The notes under the pieces are model-generated. The model was not told where the DNA came from. It saw only the letters and a list, made by a program, of their open reading frames with translations, and did not search any database. This document shows, piece by piece, positions 1-8,052 of a stretch of 54,958 nucleotides of DNA (position 1 is the stretch's first letter; each line of letters opens with the position of its first letter). Source of the DNA: Candidatus Hydrogenedentota bacterium (lineage in GTDB: Bacteria; Hydrogenedentota; Hydrogenedentia; Hydrogenedentales; CAITNO01); contig JAAYBJ010000059.1 in assembly GCA_012730105.1 (NCBI GenBank), forward strand, positions 1 to 54,958, in the 5' to 3' direction. The position numbers and the translations under genes were made by a program.

Positions 1-45
1 CTTTTAATCCGGTGGCCGCGGGTTCGAGCCCCGCCCCGTTCACCA
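1..45 (+). tRNA. tRNA-Lys (UUU), 3' part only
   Basis: The window opens inside a tRNA. Bases 1-7 form an anticodon loop CTTTTAA, which gives anticodon TTT (Lys). They are followed by the 3' half of the anticodon stem, a short variable region and a perfect T arm (stem GCGGG at 18-22, loop TTCGAGC, stem CCCGC at 30-34). The 3' acceptor strand CCCGTTC lies at 35-41, the discriminator A at 42 and an encoded CCA at 43-45. The D arm and the 5' acceptor strand lie upstream of the window. Confidence 0.9.
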
Positions 46-60
46 ATATAATTTCCAGGA

Positions 61-110
61 AAAGCCTGTAAGCATCGGCTGAAACGCCAGTTTATAGGCT
101 TTTCTTTTTC
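61..110 (+). terminator. Rho-independent terminator after tRNA-Lys
   Basis: AAAAGCCTGTAA at 61-72 pairs with TTTATAGGCTTTT at about 92-104, with one mismatch or wobble. A T-rich tract (TTTTCTTTTT) runs to 110. It sits 16 bases after the tRNA CCA end, as expected for its terminator. The rest of the space to 324 shows no supportable gene. Confidence 0.7.
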
Positions 111-324
111 CAAGAAGATCCGTTGTCGGTCTCAAGTGGGGTGTGTACTTAGAATTTACAAAACCTTTGTAAATGTCTTCTTCTTATGAACAATAGCCCG
201 GGGCCAGACTATGTGAATTCACGGGCGTCTGGTCAAAGAACTCGCGCGCCTCATCCTTTCACCCTTACGCCCGCCGTAATTGATTGCTCCGCCTTCCCCG
301 CTAACACTATGTTTAATCCCGGAC

Positions 325-441
325 TCAGGATCCCTTTGACTTCGGTGCCTTGTCCTTTTTTATCTTCGCGATGTTTGTGTCTTTGACCGCCTTCTGCTTC
401 TGTGCTTTGTTCTTTTCCTTTTTCCCTTTAGTGTCACCCAT
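325..441 (-). CDS. Small lysine-rich protein (38 aa)
   Basis: This is a 38-residue protein starting MGDTKGKKEKNKAQKQKAV and made almost entirely of Lys, Asp, Gln and Ala, so it is strongly basic and probably disordered. A longer reading frame runs upstream to 642, but this start is preferred because a strong ribosome-binding site (TAAGGAG) lies 7 bases before it and a good promoter-like sequence lies about 130 bases upstream. From memory, similar very short Lys-rich proteins beginning MGDTKGKK or MGDKGKK are annotated as hypothetical in many bacteria. No function is known to me, and binding to nucleic acid is only a guess from charge. It stands alone, transcribed away from the tRNA. Confidence 0.7.
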   Translation of the reverse strand: MGDTKGKKEKNKAQKQKAVKDTNIAKIKKDKAPKSKGS

Positions 442-803
442 GAGTGTTCTCCTTACGGTTGTAATCTGAGTATTCCATCCGTGTTTAATGGGCTTTTTCC
501 CATCCTTCGCCAGTTGCCGCTGTAAAACATGAGGGTATTCAGGGGGGTAGGGCCCCGCGTTTCTAATCACAGTGTAGCATGATGTTGAACCCAAGGCAAA
601 CCGTCTGGCGTGGAGGCGCTTGTTGGGGCCGTTCTTAAGCATGATTGCGCAAAGCCATCCCTGTAGACACGCACCTCACGCTGTGCCACGGGTTCGGATC
701 CTGCTTGTTCATTTTTTAGTTATTGTTCCGAAAAATTCCCGGTGGTGTTTCGTAGCCTGGGATGGCAAACGTTAACTGCGCGCCATTCTAACCTGTATTC
801 TTG
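442..803. other. Intergenic stretch between ptb and the small lysine-rich gene
   Basis: About 360 bases with no supportable gene. It holds the promoter-like sequence at 571-599 (minus strand) and a leader of about 120 bases for the small gene. I see no convincing terminator after ptb, which ends at 804 on the minus strand. Confidence 0.5.
571..599 (-). promoter_or_regulatory. Sigma70-like promoter for the 38-aa gene
   Basis: On the minus strand, TTGCCT (599-594) and TACACT (576-571) are separated by exactly 17 bases. TG lies one base before the -10, an extended -10. Transcription would start near 565 and leave a leader of about 120 bases before the start codon at 441. Confidence 0.45.
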
Positions 804-1748
804 TTACGCTTGTGGTGTGAAGGAGTACTCGTGCCGGTGTGACGTGAGCACGCCGAGGGCGATGCTGTAGAGTTTGCTCCTGGCGGAGTCGGAGCGGCTG
901 GATACGACCGCGGGCGCCGCGGCGCCGACGACAATGCTGGCGATTTCGCGTTGCGCAAGATACCGAATGGTCTTGTAGACGGCGTTCGCGGTTTCGATGT
1001 CGGGGGCGACAATAATGTCCGCATGGCCCGCCACGGGACTGACGCGCCCCTTGATTTCAGCGGTGTGGCTGTCGAGGGCATTGTCCATGGACAGGGGGCC
1101 GTCCACGATGCACGGGCCGAGTTTTCCGGATTCGCCCAGGCGCCGCAACAGGGCGGCATCCAGCGTGGCGGGCATGGCCGGCAGTTCCACCGTTTCTACC
1201 GCCGCAATGACGGCCACCTTGGGCACCGCGATGCCCAGGGCGTTGGCCACGGACAGGGCGTTTCGGACAATGGCGACTTTACGGTTGAACCGGGGCCGGA
1301 TATTGATACCTGAATCGGTTAGCAGCATCAGGCGGGACTGGTCGGCCGATTCGATGGCGGCGACATGGCTCAAAGGCTGCCCGCGCCGCATGCCGAATTC
1401 CTGGTTGAGAATGGCCCGGATAAATTCTTTCGTGGTCACCAGCCCCTTCATGACGAGCTCCGCCCGGCCCTCGTGCACCAGACGCACCGCTACTGCGGCG
1501 GCTTCCACGGCATTGGGGTGGTGGAGCATCTCCACGCCCCGCAGGTCCAGGGACTGTTGCGCGGCAAGTTCCTGGATGCGCTCCACGTCTCCAGCAAGAA
1601 TGGGTTCAATCAGACCTTCTTTCATGGCATCCGCCGCAGAAGCGAGCACGGCCGCTTCCGCCGCTGCCGCAACGGCCATGCGGGGGCGTATGGTACCACG
1701 TGCGCGTTCCAGCAGTTCCTCGAAACTCCGGACGGGCGCGGGGATCAT
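804..1748 (-). CDS. ptb: Phosphate acetyl/butyryltransferase family protein
   Basis: The 314-residue protein has the size and sequence pattern of the phosphotransacetylase/phosphate butyryltransferase family, which moves acyl groups between CoA and phosphate in the cytoplasm. Typical family stretches are a helix-rich N-terminus, VMKGLVTTKEFIRAILN near residue 100, SHVAAIE and LLTDSGINIRP in the middle, and IVDGPLSMDNA with ADIIVAPDIETAN towards the C-terminus. The start overlaps the stop of ilvN in an ATGA junction, so the two are translationally coupled. No acetate or butyrate kinase is adjacent. Linkage to ilvN suggests branched-chain or short-chain acyl-CoA metabolism, but this is inference. 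The acyl chain preference cannot be read from sequence. Confidence 0.85.
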   Translation of the reverse strand: MIPAPVRSFEELLERARGTIRPRMAVAAAAEAAVLASAADAMKEGLIEPILAGDVERIQELAAQQSLDLRGVEMLHHPNAVEAAAVAVRLVHEGRAELVMKGLVTTKEFIRAILNQEFGMRRGQPLSHVAAIESADQSRLMLLTDSGINIRPRFNRKVAIVRNALSVANALGIAVPKVAVIAAVETVELPAMPATLDAALLRRLGESGKLGPCIVDGPLSMDNALDSHTAEIKGRVSPVAGHADIIVAPDIETANAVYKTIRYLAQREIASIVVGAAAPAVVSSRSDSARSKLYSIALGVLTSHRHEYSFTPQA

Positions 1749-2245
1749 GGCTGTTCCCCGTGCGTGTCTTCATCGTCTACGGATACGGCGATGAGTCCAC
1801 TGCGCGCCAGGGCGACAATACCCAGCGGCCGCACCAGCCGCAGAAACCCGTCCAGGGCATGGTGTTCCCCGGAGAGTTCAATCGTGATGGTATGGTCGCT
1901 CATGCCGATTACGCGGGCCTGGGACAGTTCCGCCGCCTGCATGATGACGGGAATGGTATCCGGGCTGACGCGCAACTTTACCAGCATCAGCTCGCGCGCA
2001 TAGAATTCTTCACTGGCCAAGTCTTCAAGACGCACCACGACTTCCAGTGCTTCGCATTGCCGTTCCGCTTCGGTCACGGTGGTGTCGTCCCCGGATACCA
2101 CGATCGTGGCGCGGCTGATTTCCGGCGTTTCCGTTTCGGCCACAGCGAGGCTTTCGATGTTGATGCCTTTGGCGGCGAAAGCCTCGCTGACCTGCGCCAG
2201 CACGCCGCGCTGATTTTTCACCAGGCAGGAAAGGGTATGTTTCAT
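1745..2245 (-). CDS. ilvN: Acetolactate synthase small (regulatory) subunit
   Basis: The 166-residue protein begins MKHTLSCLVKNQRGVLAQVS, a typical ACT domain for sensing branched-chain amino acids. It continues with GINIESLAVAETE and, in the C-terminal half, the family stretch ELMLVKLRV. IlvN/IlvH binds the catalytic subunit IlvB and confers valine feedback inhibition on the first common step of valine, leucine and isoleucine synthesis. The ATG at 2245 is chosen over an upstream frame (to 2353) because the ACT domain begins directly at it. The ribosome-binding site (GTGAAAG) is modest. The catalytic subunit is not in the window. Here ilvN is followed by ptb with a 4-base overlap rather than by ilvC. 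Confidence 0.9.
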   Translation of the reverse strand: MKHTLSCLVKNQRGVLAQVSEAFAAKGINIESLAVAETETPEISRATIVVSGDDTTVTEAERQCEALEVVVRLEDLASEEFYARELMLVKLRVSPDTIPVIMQAAELSQARVIGMSDHTITIELSGEHHALDGFLRLVRPLGIVALARSGLIAVSVDDEDTHGEQP

Positions 2246-2554
2246 ATACAATCTTTCACGATGATGATGTTTCTGGTACTGTTTGTTTAGATCATGAATA
2301 GTATACCCTATCGAAAGCCCGGTTATCGGACCGTCTTGGGCGCCCAGGGCCATGGCGCTGATAATTTGTTATGGGGCTGCACAAATCATTATTGATATTT
2401 TGTAGGCTGGGTGGAGCGAACCCATGTATTACCGATTCTAGTATGAAATGGTGACTGAACCATCTCTTAAATCGTCGGTCAGACAAAACCAGAGCGAAAT
2501 TCGCCTTTCCTCTGCGAGTCTTAATTTCTGATCAGCGGAAAAACAGGAGTAAAC
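2246..2554. other. Divergent intergenic region between ilvN and a secreted hydrolase
   Basis: About 310 bases without a supportable gene. On the minus strand a TATACT -10-like box at 2305-2300 could serve ilvN, but its -35 is poor. On the plus strand a good ribosome-binding site (ACAGGAG) precedes the hydrolase start. I see no clear plus-strand promoter and no terminator. Confidence 0.4.
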
Positions 2555-3418
2555 ATGAAGATTTTTACCTTTTTTATTCTCTGCACTACGGCGACGGGGT
2601 TTCTGTTCCAGCCGGAGGTGGTTGTTGCCGAAGCGGTTCCTTCCGCCCCAGGGATTTCTGAAACCTCCCCAAACGCGTATCCCGGCGAAGCGCGGATACG
2701 GGATGTCGCCTTTATCTCACGCAGGGATCAAACCGAACAGCGCTACGTGGTGGTGTTTCCCGAGGCATTCAGGGAAGGTGACCGACATGATGTGTTGATC
2801 GCCCTGCATGGGCACGGTTCGGACCGGTGGCAGTTTGTAAAGGACCCAAGGGATGAATGCCGGGCGACTCGAGATGTCGCAGCAAAGTACAAGATGATTT
2901 TTATATCTCCCGATTATCGTGCGAAAACCTCCTGGATGGGTCCAGCGGCAGAGGACGATCTGGTGCAAATCATCGGTGAGGTCAAGGAAAAGTATCATGC
3001 GGGCAAGGTGTATCTTTGCGGCGGGTCTATGGGAGGGACCGCAAGCCTGACCTTTGCCGTTCTTCATCCAGAACTGATTGCCGGCGTGGCCTCCATGAAT
3101 GGCACCGCAAACCTGGTGGAATATGAGAACTTTCAGGATGCGATACAGGAATCCTACGGCGGGACTAAGGCGGAAGTCCCGGAGGAATACAAAAAACGCA
3201 GTGCGGAATTCTTTCCGGCGCGGCTGACCATGCCTGTGGGTATTACCGCGGGGGGTAGGGATGATGTTGTGCCGGCCGCTAGTGTCCTTAGACTTGTGAA
3301 ATCGCTGGATGAAATGGGCAGGCGCGTCTTGCTGGTCTATCGCGAAACAGGCGGTCACGAAACGAACTACGAAGACGCAAGCACCATACTGGAATTTGTT
3401 CTCAATAAACAGGAGTGA
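2555..3418 (+). CDS. Secreted alpha/beta hydrolase (esterase/peptidase-like)
   Basis: The 287-residue protein has an N-terminal signal peptide (hydrophobic residues 4-26, likely cleavage near VVVAEA). It carries the features of the esterase/prolyl-oligopeptidase group of alpha/beta hydrolases: an oxyanion-hole stretch LIALHGHGSD near residue 85, a nucleophile elbow CGGSMGG with Ser158, an acid residue in GGRDDVVP (Asp236 or 237) and a late His268 in GGHETNYED. The complete triad suggests an active enzyme outside the cytoplasm, perhaps a carbohydrate esterase given the glycan-degrading neighbours, but the substrate is unknown. ACAGGAG lies 7 bases before the start. It appears monocistronic. 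Confidence 0.8.
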   Translation: MKIFTFFILCTTATGFLFQPEVVVAEAVPSAPGISETSPNAYPGEARIRDVAFISRRDQTEQRYVVVFPEAFREGDRHDVLIALHGHGSDRWQFVKDPRDECRATRDVAAKYKMIFISPDYRAKTSWMGPAAEDDLVQIIGEVKEKYHAGKVYLCGGSMGGTASLTFAVLHPELIAGVASMNGTANLVEYENFQDAIQESYGGTKAEVPEEYKKRSAEFFPARLTMPVGITAGGRDDVVPAASVLRLVKSLDEMGRRVLLVYRETGGHETNYEDASTILEFVLNKQE

Positions 3419-3739
3419 AATCTTTCACAGGGCGCGCCTTCAAAGTTTTATGACCAAGGCCGCTTGAAGCCAACCTCACAGTGCTACTTTTCGGCTTTCA
3501 AGCTCGTTTCGCGGATAGTACTGGAAAGAGGCTTTTTGTTTTTTATATAGCCATTCTTTGAGCGCATGCTTTGCCACACGAAGCACAGAAGCCACAAAAG
3601 GATCCCGAATTTTGCGGCTACAATGAAGCAATAAATTTATTGACAATAAACAGCACTCAATGTACTATATATGACTGGTGGGGTACACGGATTCCCTCCA
3701 TAGAAGTGTCGTTTCTTGTCTAACAAAGGGATCAGCAGT
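3419..3739. other. Intergenic stretch with promoter for the ELW-repeat protein
   Basis: About 320 bases with no gene. An imperfect inverted repeat (GCTTGAAGCC near 3468 with GGCTTTCAAGC near 3498) has no following T-tract, so it is not called a terminator. The distal part is AT-rich and ends in the strong promoter listed at 3640-3668. Confidence 0.45.
3640..3668 (+). promoter_or_regulatory. Strong sigma70-like promoter for the ELW-repeat gene
   Basis: A consensus TTGACA (3640-3645), a 17-base spacer and TACTAT (3663-3668) lie in an AT-rich stretch. Transcription would start near 3675, giving a leader of about 65 bases before the ATG at 3740. Confidence 0.75.
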
Positions 3740-6700
3740 ATGGCAACAGTATCTGGAAAGCTCAAGTTCTATTCTGTCTTGTGTTCCATTGTGGTTCTTG
3801 TCGAATTTGTTTCCCTGTTTGCCTGGGCAGGTGGTGTGCCTTTCCCACTGGGCCCGGAATCCATTGGAAGTCCTCAGGCACCTGCCGCGAATCCGGAGTA
3901 TTTAACGACCGCTGGTACCAAGGTGTTTTTTCTCGCTACCACGGCACTGACTGGCAGGGAATTATGGGTGAGCGACGGCACGGCGGAGGGAACCTATTTG
4001 GTGCGGGATATCATGCCGGGTCCGGCGGAAATATATTTTGAGGAGGTGGCGCCCATGGGGGATAAGGTCTTTTTCTGTGCGGAGGGGCCTTCCACGGGCC
4101 ATGAATTATGGGTGAGCGACGGCACGGAAGAAGGCACACACCTTGTCAAGGACATCTACCCCGGGGCGGGAGGCTCCGATGTCGAACACTTGACCGTGCA
4201 GGGCAGCAAACTTTTTTTTCAAGCCACGGACCCCACGCATGGTCAGGAACTTTGGATAAGCGATGGCACCGAGCTCGGCACGAAACTGGTCAAAGACATC
4301 AATGTGGGGCTGGGTGATGCGGACATCTACTCCATAATTGCCGCGGGTGGCGGTGTGATGTTTAATGCCTACGCGGCTAAAACCGGAAACGAACTCTGGT
4401 TTTCGGATGGTACGGCAAAGAACACGGTAATGATCAAAGATATTAACCCGGAGGGGGATTCCCAGCCGGAAATGGGTGCTTTTGTTGACGGTGTGCTCTA
4501 TTTTTCCGCTGACGATGGTACCCATGGTTGGGAATTGTGGAAAGTCGTTAGCAGGTTCCCTGATGGACTTGACGCCGTGTTGGTGAAAGATATCAACGAA
4601 GGTGCCAACGGTTCCGTTCCGGATGACTTCGCCCCGTTGGGCACAGATAGTATTGTGTTCGTCGCGAACGACGGCGTCAACGGCCGGGAGTTGTGGAAGA
4701 GCGACGGGATCGCGGGCGGTACGGTGCTTGTGGAAGACATTGCCATTGGTGCCGATTCTCCCGAAATTCGTAACATGACCCCGACAGGGGGGGATTTCGT
4801 CTATTTCTCGGCTGATGAGTCGGCATCCGGGCGGGAATTATGGATAAGCGATGGTACGGCAGGTGGCACCAGGCTCGTAAAGGATCTGTGCGCCGGTACC
4901 TACGGTAGTTTTCCGGATCCCATGATATGGACCGGCGGAAATCTTTATTTTGAGGCGGATGACGGGGTACTCGGCGCCGAATTGTGGAAACATGATGGAA
5001 GCAAGTTTGACCCGGTCCTGGTGAAGGATATTGTTCCCGGTGAAGACGGCACAAGCATCAGTTATATGGCGGCGCTGGACGGCGTCTTTTTGTTTGATGC
5101 CTATCCGGGTGAGGGTGGGACGGAATTATGGATAAGCGACGGCACAGAGGCGGGAACGGGCCGTTTGCTGGAGATCGGACAACCGTACTGGGAACAGAAT
5201 AGTCAATACCCGACAAAAGCGGGTTCCGTTGTATTCTTTTCCGCTTCCGGCGATGAGAACGGACTGGAACTCTGGAGAAGCAACGGAACCGCCGCAGGCA
5301 CGTATCGGCTGAGTGACATCGCCGCTGGAGAGGAAAACGCCTATCCGGGATTTCTGACGGCCATGGGTTCCACCCTCTTTTTCAGCGCCAATGATCAAGG
5401 CGACTATGGGAGTGAGCTGTGGAAAAGCGATGGAACGCCGGCCGGGACGGTCATGGTCAAAGATATTCAGGCAGGTTCCTGGGGGTCGAGTCCAAGCGAT
5501 ATGATCGCCTTTAATTCCCTGCTCTTTTTTTCGGCGGATGACGACATCAACGGAAACGAACTGTGGGTTTCCGACGGAACAGAAGCCGGGACCACTATGG
5601 TAAAAGACATCAGGCCCGGCAATACGGGCAGTTATCCTGGCGCCCTTACCGCTGTGGGATCGGTGTTTTATTTTTCGGCCAATGACGGTGTTAATGGCTC
5701 GGAGTTGTGGAAGAGCGACGGAACCGAGGCCGGCACGGTGATGGTCAAAGACATTTATTCCGGCGCCAATGGCTCATTTGTCCGAAACTTCACGGTTGCC
5801 GGCACGCAGATGTTTTTTACCGCCCAAGACGGCACACACGGTGAAGAGTTGTGGGTGACAGACGGCACCCCTGCCGGCACGGTCTTGATCAAGGATATTC
5901 GTTTCGGGGCGGATGGCAGCGCGCCGTCACAGTTAACAGTGGTGGGCACCACCCTGTATTTTACGGCGTATGATGAAGTGCTTGGCAGGGAACTGTGGAA
6001 AAGTAACGGCACCGAAACGGGCACCGTCGCGGTGCTGGAATTGGTGCCCGGTGTGGATTACACACTGGAACTCGAAGATCCGGTTAGTTTATTCGGCCTT
6101 CTTTACTTTGTGTACAACGATTCCGTGCACGGCGCTGAACTTTGGAAGACAGACGGTACCGAGGCTGGCACGGTGATGGTTAAGGATATCCGGCAGGGCG
6201 TGCTGGGTTCCAGCATCAAAGACTTGTATGTGGTCAACGACACGCTCTACTTCGCTGCCGAGGGCGATGAGGCCGGCCTGGAGCTCTGGATGTCCCGGGG
6301 AACGGAAGAATCGACCCTGCGTGTGTCGGATATCGTGCCAGGCATGGAAGGATCTGCGCCGCAACGCATGCTGGCGCTGGGGGGCAAATTGTTGTTCACG
6401 GCGTCTGATGCGGACGTATCGAACCGGTTGTGGGGGCTGTCCATGGTACCTGATCCCCCCTTGGATCCGGGGTCAAGGGACCGTACCCCGACTTCCATCA
6501 CCTGGGTGTGGCAGGATGATTCCTTTGATGAATCCGGGTTCATGGTGTTTGCTGATCCCGGCAACGGCGCTCCAGCCACGATACGCACCTTGACCTTGCC
6601 CAACGAACTCTCCTGGGTCCATACCGGACTGACTCCGAATACGGAATATTCCTTTCAGGTGGCGGCAGTCAACGGGGGGTTGACAAGCGCGAAAACCGAT

Positions 6701-7639
6701 GTGTATACCACGTGGACCTTCGCCAACATTCCCGTGGCGCCCGTGGTGGATGGGCCGACAACAACTACGGTGAACGTGGCTATCGGTGCCGGAGACGGCA
6801 ATCCCGACTACACCACCTACGCGATTTACTGCGAGACAACGGAACAATGGGTGCAGGATGACGGCTTTTTGGGTGACGAATGGATGTTTTTAACCGCGGA
6901 GACCTGGGGAACAAAGACCGTTACCGGGCTTTCGCCAGCAAGTTGGTACTATTTCTCTGTGCAGGCCATGAACGGAAAGGGCAGCCGCACAGACTTTGGC
7001 ATGCACGGCTGGACAAAAACCTTATCACTGGAAGGCGAGGGTGAATCCCCGGTAGAAGGTGAAGGAGAATTGCCTGCCGAGGGTGAAACACCCGTTGAAG
7101 GCGAGGGTGAAGTGCCCGCCGAGGGTGAGGTGCCTGTTGAAGGTGAAGGCGAACCACCTGTCGAAGGCGAGGGCGAAGTCCCTGAAGAAGGTGAGATGCC
7201 AGCCGAAGGCGAGGGCGAAGTCCCTGCCGAAGGTGAGGTGCCAGCCGAAGGCGAGGGTGAAGTCACTGCAGAAGGTGAAGTACCTGCTGAGGGCGAGGGT
7301 GAAGTACCCGCTGAGGGCGAAGTTCCGGCCGAAGGCGAAGCGCCTGCCGAGGGCGAGGGCGAAGTCACTGCCGAAGGCGAAACGCCTGCGGAAGGCGAGG
7401 CAACTGTGGAAGGTGAAGTCCCTGCCGAAGGTGAAGTGTCCTCCGAAGGCGAGGGTGAAGTCCCGGCCGAAGGTGAAGGTGAAGTGCCTGCCGAAGGTGA
7501 AGACGAAGAAGGCGGTTGCTGTAAGTCATCGGACAAAACCCAGACAATCAGGGATCTGTTAGAACGAAAATTCGGTGACTTCTTGTTGATTGGCGTGAGT
7601 CTGCTCTGTCTCGGCGCGTTGAGGATCCGGCACCGCTAA
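3740..7639 (+). CDS. Secreted ELWxSDGT-repeat protein with Fn3-like domains and EGE-rich tail
   Basis: The 1299-residue surface protein starts at ATG 3740, preceded by AAAGGGAT at a good distance; a TTG 24 bases upstream is rejected. A signal peptide (residues 8-35) is followed by about 18 copies of a 47-50 residue repeat with core ELWxSDGTxxGTxxVKDIxxG, a pattern expected to fold as a beta-propeller-like or solenoid structure. Then come two fibronectin-III-like domains (roughly residues 900-1085, with LTPNTEYSFQVAAVN and LSPASWYYFSVQAMN), about 160 residues of repeated EGE/PAEGE, a GGCC cysteine pair, one hydrophobic helix (LLIGVSLLCLGAL) and a basic end RIRHR. The C-terminus resembles a cell-surface sorting tail. 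The binding partner is unknown. Confidence 0.85.
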   Translation: MATVSGKLKFYSVLCSIVVLVEFVSLFAWAGGVPFPLGPESIGSPQAPAANPEYLTTAGTKVFFLATTALTGRELWVSDGTAEGTYLVRDIMPGPAEIYFEEVAPMGDKVFFCAEGPSTGHELWVSDGTEEGTHLVKDIYPGAGGSDVEHLTVQGSKLFFQATDPTHGQELWISDGTELGTKLVKDINVGLGDADIYSIIAAGGGVMFNAYAAKTGNELWFSDGTAKNTVMIKDINPEGDSQPEMGAFVDGVLYFSADDGTHGWELWKVVSRFPDGLDAVLVKDINEGANGSVPDDFAPLGTDSIVFVANDGVNGRELWKSDGIAGGTVLVEDIAIGADSPEIRNMTPTGGDFVYFSADESASGRELWISDGTAGGTRLVKDLCAGTYGSFPDPMIWTGGNLYFEADDGVLGAELWKHDGSKFDPVLVKDIVPGEDGTSISYMAALDGVFLFDAYPGEGGTELWISDGTEAGTGRLLEIGQPYWEQNSQYPTKAGSVVFFSASGDENGLELWRSNGTAAGTYRLSDIAAGEENAYPGFLTAMGSTLFFSANDQGDYGSELWKSDGTPAGTVMVKDIQAGSWGSSPSDMIAFNSLLFFSADDDINGNELWVSDGTEAGTTMVKDIRPGNTGSYPGALTAVGSVFYFSANDGVNGSELWKSDGTEAGTVMVKDIYSGANGSFVRNFTVAGTQMFFTAQDGTHGEELWVTDGTPAGTVLIKDIRFGADGSAPSQLTVVGTTLYFTAYDEVLGRELWKSNGTETGTVAVLELVPGVDYTLELEDPVSLFGLLYFVYNDSVHGAELWKTDGTEAGTVMVKDIRQGVLGSSIKDLYVVNDTLYFAAEGDEAGLELWMSRGTEESTLRVSDIVPGMEGSAPQRMLALGGKLLFTASDADVSNRLWGLSMVPDPPLDPGSRDRTPTSITWVWQDDSFDESGFMVFADPGNGAPATIRTLTLPNELSWVHTGLTPNTEYSFQVAAVNGGLTSAKTDVYTTWTFANIPVAPVVDGPTTTTVNVAIGAGDGNPDYTTYAIYCETTEQWVQDDGFLGDEWMFLTAETWGTKTVTGLSPASWYYFSVQAMNGKGSRTDFGMHGWTKTLSLEGEGESPVEGEGELPAEGETPVEGEGEVPAEGEVPVEGEGEPPVEGEGEVPEEGEMPAEGEGEVPAEGEVPAEGEGEVTAEGEVPAEGEGEVPAEGEVPAEGEAPAEGEGEVTAEGETPAEGEATVEGEVPAEGEVSSEGEGEVPAEGEGEVPAEGEDEEGGCCKSSDKTQTIRDLLERKFGDFLLIGVSLLCLGALRIRHR
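3955..6445 (+). repeat. About 18 diverged coding repeats (ELWxSDGT units)
   Basis: Successive units of roughly 140-155 bases encode [small]-ELW-[VIKM]-S-[DN]-G-T, then about 30 residues ending in a FFSADDG/FFTA-type strand. I count 17 ELW cores plus one decayed RLW. One unit (near 4530) has lost the SDGT, reading ELWKVVSRFPDG. Repeats differ at many silent and replacement sites, so the array is old rather than freshly amplified. Confidence 0.85.
7030..7515 (+). repeat. Low-complexity EGE/PAEGE-coding repeat
   Basis: Tandem units built on GAAGGCGAGGGTGAAGT-type DNA encode EGEGEVPAEGE and variants. The peptide is highly acidic and should be extended, acting as a stalk between the folded domains and the terminal membrane helix. 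The short near-identical units make it prone to length change by slippage. Confidence 0.85.
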
Positions 7640-7665
7640 GCCGGAAATCGTACCGCTGAATTACC

Positions 7666-7717
7666 GGCTTCCGGGAGTCAAAGCACGAAGGTGTTTTGGC
7701 CATCGGAAGCCTTTTTT
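7666..7717 (+). terminator. Rho-independent terminator after the ELW-repeat gene
   Basis: GGCTTCCG (7666-7673) pairs with CGGAAGCC (7704-7711) and is followed directly by TTTTTT. The loop is long (30 bases), but stem and T-tract are canonical. It lies 26 bases after the stop codon. Confidence 0.75.
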
Positions 7718-8052
7718 ATTCACCAATACAGGGCTTCCAATCTTGGGAAATAAGGAGCAAATAGTGGACTGACTATGAACCTAAATAACTGAATGCAAAT
7801 AAACCTGTTGTCATTGGTAAAAGTAGAAGCGGCGTCCTCGCCGCTTTCAAGGTGAGGGCACACCGCGTCTACGTTTTCATTGGTTACGGTGGATCCACAA
7901 TGTTCATGGGAATTGTCCCGTATTTACTAGATAAGGATGGTTACGTTTCCGAAGTATCGAAGGTTATTGACGCTATCTTTAGGAAACCCATAGAATAACT
8001 GTCGCATAGATGTCCGTACCGGATTCACCTGTTGAAACAAGGAGATGTACCC
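7718..8052 (+). other. Intergenic stretch with a small perfect hairpin and a promoter
   Basis: No gene is seen. AAGCGGCG-TCCT-CGCCGCTT (7827-7846) is a perfect 8-base stem with a 4-base loop and no T-tract after it, resembling dispersed palindromic repeats rather than a terminator. A promoter for the downstream gene lies at 7967-7996. Confidence 0.45.
7967..7996 (+). promoter_or_regulatory. Sigma70-like promoter for the LamG protein
   Basis: TTGACG (7967-7972), an 18-base spacer and TAGAAT (7991-7996) lie 57 bases before the chosen start codon at 8053. Confidence 0.6.

Noticed and set aside
186-386. 66-residue open frame near the left edge
   Set aside because: No ribosome-binding site, composition is unlike a protein, and it overlaps the well-supported small gene on the other strand.
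442-642. N-terminal extension of the small Lys-rich gene to 642
   Set aside because: The strong ribosome-binding site and the homologue-like start are at 441; the extra part looks like leader sequence.
3468-3510. Inverted repeat after the alpha/beta hydrolase
   Set aside because: Imperfect, and no T-tract directly follows; not called a terminator.
6949-7536. Long minus-strand frame rich in PSPSAGTSPS opposite the EGE repeats
   Set aside because: It mirrors the repetitive EGE-coding DNA; the plus-strand frame is the real gene with signal peptide and domains.
7827-7846. Hairpin AAGCGGCG-TCCT-CGCCGCTT as a terminator
   Set aside because: No T-tract, and a good terminator already lies at 7666-7717; treated as a small palindromic repeat.
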